From positions 1-11,557 of the forward strand of contig CAZDIO010000158.1 of assembly GCA_964505555.1 (NCBI GenBank): 11,557 bases of DNA, read 5' to 3'. Positions 7,661 through 11,557 of this stretch are shown one piece after another. Source of the stretch: CAZDIO01 sp964505555 (GTDB taxonomy: Bacteria; Bdellovibrionota_C; UBA2361; SZUA-149; CAZDIO01). The notes under the pieces are model-generated. The model was given only the letters and a program-made list of their open reading frames with translations, had not been told where the DNA came from and searched no databases. The translations under genes and the position numbers were made by a program. The first letter of the stretch is position 1. Every line of letters begins with the position of its first letter.

Positions 7661-8464
7661 ATGAAAAAAGAGCAGGAAAATAACAATGATATCATTCATC
7701 TCGATCGGATTGCTTCTTTGCAAGCGGGGATTGATGAGCTTTGTTGCGAGGGTCTTGTAAAGACCTTTCGTGAAAGAAGAGTAGTCAATGGAGTGGATCT
7801 GAGCGTAGCTCCCGGTGAAATTGTAGGACTTCTTGGGCCAAATGGAGCTGGAAAAACCACTACTTTTTATATGATCGTTGGTCTTATCTTGCCTGATTCA
7901 GGTTCGATTACTTTGCAGGGACATGAGATTACCCATGAGCCAATGTACCGGCGCGCACAAGCCGGTCTTACGTATCTTCCTCAAGAACCGTCTATCTTTC
8001 GAAAACTTACGGTTACCGAAAATATTCTTGCTGTTTTAGAGATACTTCCTGAATTTAAGGCAGATCGAAATAAGCAGCTACGAAGAGTCTCTGAACTTAT
8101 TGAAGAGCTTGATTTAGGAAAGGTTGCTCGCAGTATGGCGTACTCTCTTTCTGGAGGAGAGCGGAGAAGGGTGGAGATTGCTAGAGCCTTGGCATGTTCC
8201 CCTCAATTTATGCTCCTTGATGAGCCGTTTGCAGGCATTGATCCAATTGCGGTGAGCGATCTTCAGAATCTAGTAAAAGGGCTTCAACAACGAGGATTGG
8301 GTATTCTCATTACCGATCACAATGTTCGAGAAACGTTAGGTATCTGCTCCCGCGCTTATATTGTAAACAACGGTGAGATTATTGAATCAGGCCCTCCACT
8401 GAAGATCGCAAATTCGCCGAAAGCGAGGAAGTATTATCTTGGGGAAGATTTTTCTTTAAGTTGA
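7661..8464 (+). CDS. lptB: LPS export ABC transporter ATP-binding protein LptB
   Basis: LptB is the cytoplasmic ATPase that powers LPS extraction by LptB2FG. Visible ABC motifs are Walker A GPNGAGKTT (59-67), Q-loop Gln108 in YLPQEPSIFRKL, signature LSGGERRR (163-170), Walker B FMLLDEP (183-189) with catalytic Glu188, D-loop AGIDP, and switch His220 in TDHNVRET. The end YYLGEDF (258-264) is characteristic of LptB. Length is 267 aa against 241 in E. coli. The difference is an N-terminal extension of about 26 residues, largely charged and polar (MKKEQENNND...). The ATG at 7661 follows GGGGTG at 6 bases; a shorter start cannot be excluded but none has a better site. lptF and lptG, the permease partners, are not in this window. 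Confidence 0.97.
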   Translation: MKKEQENNNDIIHLDRIASLQAGIDELCCEGLVKTFRERRVVNGVDLSVAPGEIVGLLGPNGAGKTTTFYMIVGLILPDSGSITLQGHEITHEPMYRRAQAGLTYLPQEPSIFRKLTVTENILAVLEILPEFKADRNKQLRRVSELIEELDLGKVARSMAYSLSGGERRRVEIARALACSPQFMLLDEPFAGIDPIAVSDLQNLVKGLQQRGLGILITDHNVRETLGICSRAYIVNNGEIIESGPPLKIANSPKARKYYLGEDFSLS

Positions 8465-8503
8465 TTCGGAGGATATTTTCAGTTCCGGCAATTATTTTAT
8501 GAA

Positions 8504-8574
8504 CACAGGGTTCCACAGAGTTAAGATAAAAGGTGTTTAAAATTAACTCTGTGTAACCCTGTGAAACTCTGCGT
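8504..8574. repeat. Inverted repeat built on a 10-nt CTCTGTG unit
   Basis: Arms 8504-8524 and 8543-8563 are 21-nt reverse complements with a single mismatch, and the loop is 18 nt. The right arm and its continuation read as three 10-nt units, AACTCTGTGT, AACCCTGTGA and AACTCTGCGT (8545-8574). The left arm is two such units on the other strand. The hairpin lies 40 bp after lptB and could act as a transcription stop or RNA stabiliser, though no T-run follows. Intergenic repeats with CTCTGTG units occur in many bacterial genomes from memory; I have not checked this. Confidence 0.85.
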
Positions 8575-8620
8575 TCAATCCAAATTCATTAAAATCAATA
8601 AAGCACTATAATTTGGCGTC

Positions 8621-8770
8621 GTTCCACTTTAAGAGCGGCAAGAAACCTGTTGTTGCGAGCCGGCGGGAGGCCCGGCGTAGGGAAGCAATCTCGTAACTGC
8701 TAAAGCGATTCGAGATTGCTTCGCTACGCTCGCAACGACAGAGGGTTCCTGCTGCATCTAAAAGTGGAAC
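8621..8770. repeat. Palindromic interspersed repeat, about 150 bp, MITE/BIME-like
   Basis: The outer ends GTTCCACTTT (8621-8630) and AAAGTGGAAC (8761-8770) are exact reverse complements. Inside, an imperfect arm (8631-8650 with 8741-8760) leads to TTGCGAG (8653-8659) paired with CTCGCAA (8729-8735). The GAAGCAATCTCG (8682-8693) and CGAGATTGCTTC (8711-8722) arms surround an 18-nt centre. The core TTGCGAG...GAAGCAATCTC is a palindrome I recall from many unrelated bacterial genomes. No ORF or transposase is present, so if mobile it depends on another element. On RNA it would form a long hairpin. Confidence 0.85.
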
Positions 8771-8853
8771 TCCTCTAGGCTTCACACCTTGTGCGGGATT
8801 TTCTTGTTTCTTACGCGATTTTTAAGCATCTTATGTTACGGATAGAAAAGCTA

Positions 8854-8862
8854 TGTTATAAT
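8854..8862 (+). promoter_or_regulatory. Extended -10 promoter for rpoN
   Basis: TG (8854-8855), one base, then a perfect TATAAT (8857-8862) form an extended -10 element. No good -35 lies 16-18 bases upstream (TGTTAC at best), which the TG motif can compensate. Transcription would start near 8869, leaving a leader of about 180 nt before rpoN. The promoter lies just right of the palindromic repeat, so rpoN appears to be uncoupled from the lpt operon. Confidence 0.6.
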
Positions 8863-8874
8863 TCCAATATTGAC

Positions 8875-8997
8875 CTACTCAGTTATGTAGTAGCAAAACT
8901 GAAGTAATAGCAAGGTGTTACAAGAGTTGGCACGAAGAGGTTTTGTTTTTTACTTCTTTTGTCGAAATATTTATCACTACCTATGTAGTTTTTATTT
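8875..8997 (+). other. Structured leader of rpoN with three small stem-loops
   Basis: Possible stems are CTACT/AGTAG (8875-8879 with 8889-8893); AAGAGGT/ACTTCTT with one G-U pair (8935-8941 with 8952-8958), followed by TTG; and ACTAC/GTAGT (8976-8980 with 8985-8989), followed by TTTTATTT. The last two look like weak intrinsic terminators. They could serve as attenuators, or the region could simply be AT-rich. The remaining gap, 8465-8503 and 8990-9051, shows no gene. Confidence 0.3.
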
Positions 8998-9051
8998 GGT
9001 GTTTTAAGGTATTTTCCGAGTTAGTGAAGGATTTAAGGATTTAGGTATTCA

Positions 9052-10599
9052 ATGGCACTCGAGATAAAGCTTAATCAGAAGCTCAGCCAATCGCTTGTCA
9101 TGACCCCCCAGCTTCAGCAAGCAATTAAGCTCTTGCAGCTTGGCCGTCATGAATATCTCGAAATGCTCCAAAAAGAACTTCTTGAAAATCCCGTTTTAGA
9201 AGACGAACGGGGGAACTCACTTGATGCCAACGGCAGCAATGAGGAGGGAACTCGTCGTAGCGATGAGCTCAACGGGACTGAAACTCCATCAACAGATGAA
9301 GTGTCTGATTCTCTCTACAATGATGGAAGTATCTCTTCAGACAACGACTTTTTTCAACAAACTTTTCTTAGTGAAACGCGAGACCAACAAAAAACAACAA
9401 ATAGCGATGACACCGATTGGCGAGAGTATTTCGATACGCATAGTGACTCCTTTCAGTTTACCACCGGCGGGGCATCAAGATATTCTGATGATGAGGAAAG
9501 ACCAACTTTTGAATCCACAGTCAGTAAACCAGAAGGCCTTACCACGCACCTCTATTTACAACTGCGCACGACAGAGCTGTGGACAGATGATGAGGAGATC
9601 GCAATTCAAATAATTGGGAACCTCGATCGGAGTGGATATCTTCGTGCAACCGTAGAAGAGATCAGTAAAGTATGTCGACGTTCCATTGAGGACGTTGAGC
9701 GGGTATTAGCTATCGTGCAAACACTTGATCCTCCTGGGGTTGGAGCTCGAGATCTTCGAGAGTGTCTGAGTGTGCAACTTGAACAGTTGGGGCTTACGGA
9801 CTCTCTCACCTATCGGCTTGTTCGAAAACATCTCGAGAAGCTAGAAACGAGACGGTATGAGCTGATCGCAAAAGAGGAAAACGTCTCGGTTGAAGAGGTG
9901 TATGAAGCAGTAAAAGTAATTCAGCGATTAGAGCCTCGCCCCGGCCGACCTTTTCTTGACGAACCCCCAGTGTACGTCACCCCGGATATTTATGTGCGAA
10001 AAGTTGGGGAGGAGTATGTTATTTCGCTTAATGAGGCTGGAATTCCTAAACTTCGGTTAAACTCTCAATATCGAGAACTTCTTGAAAATGGTCACGTTGA
10101 ATCAGCGGAAAATAAAGAATATATTCAAGATCGACTTCGTTCTGCTGCCTGGTTGATTAAGAGCATTCATCAACGCCAACAGACAATCTACCGGGTGACA
10201 GAAAGCATTATGAAATTCCAAAAGGAGTTTCTTGATGAGGGAGTAAAAGCTCTCCGACCATTGGTGCTCCGGGATGTTGCCTCTGATGTTGGAATGCATG
10301 AATCAACGGTGAGTCGAGTAACAAACAATAAATATGTGCATACTCCACAGGGAATTTATGAATTAAAATATTTCTTTTCCTCAGGGCTAAAGAGTCAGGA
10401 AGGAGAGATCTCCTCTGAATCTGTCAAGGATAAAATTCGAGCGTTAATCGCAGGAGAAGACCCAAGAAAACCTCTCAGTGATCAATCGATCGTAGAAACC
10501 CTTAAAGCTGATGGAATCGATATCGCACGAAGAACAGTAGCAAAGTATCGCGAAATGATAGGCATTCTCTCCTCTTCTCGGAGAAAGAAGATCTTTTAG
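9052..10599 (+). CDS. rpoN: RNA polymerase sigma-54 factor
   Basis: RpoN directs RNA polymerase to GG/GC (-24/-12) promoters that need an AAA+ activator. Region I (about 1-50) is Gln/Leu-rich with the typical LNQKLSQSLVMTPQLQQAIKLLQL, the part contacted by the activator. Region II (about 51-155) is acidic and low in complexity. The core-binding domain (about 158-310) carries GNLDRSGYL and LDPPGVGARDLRECL (225-239). The DNA-binding part has a helix-turn-helix (about 404-430, LRDVASDVGMHESTVSRVTNNKY) that reads the -12 element, and the RpoN box ARRTVAKYRE (492-501) that reads the -24 element. The length of 515 aa is normal for the family. Nothing is missing. It is separated from lptB by a repeat-bearing 587-bp gap and has its own promoter; hpf follows at 132 bp. 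Confidence 0.98.
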   Translation: MALEIKLNQKLSQSLVMTPQLQQAIKLLQLGRHEYLEMLQKELLENPVLEDERGNSLDANGSNEEGTRRSDELNGTETPSTDEVSDSLYNDGSISSDNDFFQQTFLSETRDQQKTTNSDDTDWREYFDTHSDSFQFTTGGASRYSDDEERPTFESTVSKPEGLTTHLYLQLRTTELWTDDEEIAIQIIGNLDRSGYLRATVEEISKVCRRSIEDVERVLAIVQTLDPPGVGARDLRECLSVQLEQLGLTDSLTYRLVRKHLEKLETRRYELIAKEENVSVEEVYEAVKVIQRLEPRPGRPFLDEPPVYVTPDIYVRKVGEEYVISLNEAGIPKLRLNSQYRELLENGHVESAENKEYIQDRLRSAAWLIKSIHQRQQTIYRVTESIMKFQKEFLDEGVKALRPLVLRDVASDVGMHESTVSRVTNNKYVHTPQGIYELKYFFSSGLKSQEGEISSESVKDKIRALIAGEDPRKPLSDQSIVETLKADGIDIARRTVAKYREMIGILSSSRRKKIF

Positions 10600-10674
10600 A
10601 GTATATATTTGGCTCTACTCTTTACCCTTGAACTCCCATATTTTATCTCGTTTTGGCCATACCTAAATATTTTA

Positions 10675-10683
10675 TGGTAGAAT
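10675..10683 (+). promoter_or_regulatory. Extended -10 promoter for hpf
   Basis: TG (10675-10676), one base, then TAGAAT (10678-10683) form an extended -10 of the same style as that before rpoN. TTGGCC (10653-10658) is a partial -35 at a long 19-base spacing. The start would be near 10690, giving a leader of about 42 nt. A weak stem AGAGTA/TACTCT (10598-10603 with 10616-10621) ends rpoN just upstream and could act as a partial terminator. Confidence 0.5.
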
Positions 10684-10731
10684 ACAACAGATAGCTTATT
10701 TGACCCAACATCATCATGGAGGCTTAACTCG

Positions 10732-11070
10732 ATGTCGAACAACAATCCTGAATTAAACGTCTCTGTTACCTTTCGTCACACAGAATCCACCGAAGCCTTA
10801 AAATCATATGCGGATGAAAAAGTAAGCCACATGCTTGCCAAATACTTAGTTCATAATGCAGAGGCACACGTGGTGCTCTCGGTAGAAAAGCGAGATCATA
10901 CGGCGGAGGTAAAAGTTTATTCAAAGGGTCACGACGTGTCTGCAAAGGCAACGACAGGGGATCTTTATTCGGCAATAGATAAAGTTGTCGATATAATCGC
11001 AACGTTAATAAAAAAACAAAAAGAGAAGATGTTAACTCAGAAGCACCATAGTGCTTCGTATGAGTTATAA
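10732..11070 (+). CDS. hpf: Ribosome hibernation promoting factor / sigma-54 modulation protein, short form
   Basis: HPF family proteins bind the 30S decoding region and silence or pair ribosomes in slow growth. The 112-aa product covers the single RaiA/HPF fold: VSVTFRHTESTEALKSYADEKV (a beta strand, then a helix), AHVVLSVEKRDHTAEVKVYSKGHDVSAKATTGDLYSAIDKVVDIIATLIKKQKEKM. The GDLYSAIDKV...LIKKQKEK stretch is the most conserved family signature. The long-form C-terminal dimerisation domain is absent, so this is a short form that would need another protein to form 100S dimers, if any form. A clear ribosome site GGAGG (10718-10722) sits 9 bases before ATG. The position after rpoN is conserved in proteobacteria and gave the family its older name. 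A 7-bp hairpin (11040-11057, loop CATA) lies inside the last codons. Confidence 0.95.
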   Translation: MSNNNPELNVSVTFRHTESTEALKSYADEKVSHMLAKYLVHNAEAHVVLSVEKRDHTAEVKVYSKGHDVSAKATTGDLYSAIDKVVDIIATLIKKQKEKMLTQKHHSASYEL

Positions 11071-11084
11071 TCTTCTCTTGAGCG

Positions 11085-11111
11085 TAATGCTTTATTTTTA
11101 AAAAAGCATTA
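11085..11111. terminator. Stem-loop between convergent hpf and pilin genes
   Basis: TAATGCTTT (11085-11093) pairs with AAAGCATTA (11103-11111) around a 9-nt AT loop, and lies between the two convergent stop codons. No T-run follows on either strand, but the stem has internal A/T runs. A second stem, AGATTCA/TGAATCT (11113-11119 with 11138-11144), overlaps the end of the leftward gene. Together they could separate the two transcripts. Confidence 0.4.
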
Positions 11112-11119
11112 GAGATTCA

Positions 11120-11293
11120 TTACAGTGTAGAATTTAGTGAATCTAAGTGTGTCTGTGTTTGTGTTCCGATGTCTGAGAGATAAGGAATCGCAAGCACAAT
11201 AATCAACGCTGCCAAAAGGCCGATGGCAATAAGTTCAATCGATCCTTTCTCATTAAGCTCTAGAGATTTCTTTTCATTACGCTTTACTTTCAT
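11120..11293 (-). CDS. Small Flp/Fap-like type IVb pilin precursor
   Basis: The 57-aa product has the layout of an Flp prepilin: a basic leader of 17 residues ending KG (MKVKRNEKKSLELNEKG), then SIELIAIGLLAALIIVLAIPYL, a hydrophobic helix, then a short polar end (LSDIGTQTQTHLDSLNSTL) much like the LxxLGTxLxxxFxxV tails of Flp pilins. A prepilin peptidase would cut after Gly17. The ATG at 11293 is chosen because GGAGG lies 5 bases upstream; the in-frame ATG at 11338 has no such site and would add 15 residues. Odd: Flp proteins usually have Glu at +5 followed by Tyr; here Glu is at +3 and there is no Tyr. No tad/cpa assembly genes are in the window. A different small single-helix membrane peptide is possible. 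Confidence 0.7.
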   Translation of the reverse strand: MKVKRNEKKSLELNEKGSIELIAIGLLAALIIVLAIPYLSDIGTQTQTHLDSLNSTL

Positions 11294-11483
11294 TTGGTCC
11301 TCCACAATTTCTCCCTTAATAAAAACTATACCCAACACCTTGCAAAGCTTATGCCGTTTTTTGAAATGAGCGGTCTTGTGTCAGGGAACCAAGTGGAGAG
11401 AGGTAAGGAAATGCAGAGATGAGATATTTAATAGGAGATCTTCTTAGATCGTGATCAGATAAATTCGAGTGAGCTTTGTTGGT

Positions 11484-11513
11484 GGCCCCCCTGTCGTGGG
11501 GGGGGGGGGGGCC
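11484..11513. repeat. C6-TGTCGT-G14 hairpin, right copy of the inverted pair
   Basis: GGCCCCCC (11484-11491), loop TGTCGT (11492-11497) and G14 (11498-11511) followed by CC form a very stable GC-only stem in several possible registers. The 19 bases at 11490-11508 are the exact reverse complement of 36-54. It lies about 190 bp upstream of the leftward pilin gene and about 40 bp before a possible rightward start, so it could influence either. The 14-base G run is prone to slippage in replication and to sequencing error. Confidence 0.7.
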
Positions 11514-11551
11514 GCAAAAGAGAAAATATAAAAAATGGGAGGTATAAGTAT

Positions 11552-11557
11552 GTGAGC
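11552..11557 (+). CDS. Possible start of a rightward gene, cut by the window edge
   Basis: GGGAGG (11537-11542) is followed 9 bases later by GTG AGC (11552-11557). The overlapping ATG at 11550 is followed at once by TGA and cannot code. Only two codons are visible, so nothing can be said about the product. The strong ribosome site is the only support. Confidence 0.25.

Noticed and set aside
8545..8574. CRISPR array, because of the short periodic units
   Set aside because: The units are 10 nt with no spacers, and there are no cas genes nearby.
8621..8770. Structured RNA gene or tRNA in the lptB-rpoN gap
   Set aside because: The symmetry is that of one long palindrome with exact ends, with no cloverleaf, no T-arm motif and no promoter or terminator of its own.
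8927..8945. TTGGCACG upstream of rpoN as a sigma-54 (-24) element, suggesting autoregulation
   Set aside because: Ten bases after GG there is TT (8941-8942) rather than GC, and no TTGC is at the right spacing, so the -12 element is missing.
10766..11002. Leftward ORF of 78 codons opposite hpf
   Set aside because: It lies wholly inside hpf, which is a clear family member, and has no recognisable motif or good ribosome site.
11294..11338. Upstream ATG (11338) as the pilin start
   Set aside because: It has no ribosome site, whereas GGAGG is well placed for the ATG at 11293, and the shorter leader fits prepilins better.

Overview
The window comes from a diderm (Gram-negative) bacterium of moderate GC. 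It encodes LPS-core sugar synthesis (KdsB, KdsA), LPS export (LptC, LptA, LptB), sigma-54 and a PcnB-type polymerase. The order kdsB-pyrG-kdsA-lptC-lptA-lptB-rpoN-hpf is, as I recall, typical of deltaproteobacterial lineages such as Geobacter and relatives. I therefore infer a member or relative of the former Deltaproteobacteria; the sequence does not allow a closer placement.

Layout: All genes except one read rightward. An upstream region holding a C11 tract precedes pcnB (186-1793). A six-helix membrane protein of unknown function (1790-2587) overlaps pcnB by ATGA. kdsB (2629-3459) follows, then a 205-bp leader with a candidate promoter, then pyrG (3665-5386) and a probable terminator. Next come the tightly packed kdsA, lptC, lptA and lptB (5498-8464). 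A 587-bp gene-free gap holds two different dispersed-type inverted repeats (8504-8574 and 8621-8770) and then an extended -10 promoter with a structured leader for rpoN (9052-10599). hpf (10732-11070) has its own extended -10 promoter. It converges on a tiny leftward gene for an Flp-like pilin (11120-11293). The right edge holds a G14 hairpin and possibly the first two codons of another rightward gene.

How the genes fit together: KdsA makes Kdo-8-phosphate and KdsB activates Kdo as CMP-Kdo, using CTP that PyrG supplies. LptC, LptA and LptB supply the inner-membrane and periplasmic part of the machine that carries finished LPS outward. kdsD and kdsC, often found between kdsA and lptC in related clusters, are absent here. 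RpoN and HPF are the usual housekeeping companions of the lpt genes.

Most notable: (1) a 19-bp word, C11 plus ACGACAGG, lies at both edges of the window in opposite orientation, about 11.4 kb apart, each copy forming a hairpin with a slippage-prone homopolymer; (2) two stacked inverted repeats separate lptB from rpoN, one built on a 10-nt period; (3) KdsB has substitutions in two highly conserved active-site motifs; (4) the orphan pilin has a shifted Glu after its cleavage site. I did not find a clearly new multi-gene system; most genes are ordinary conserved ones.
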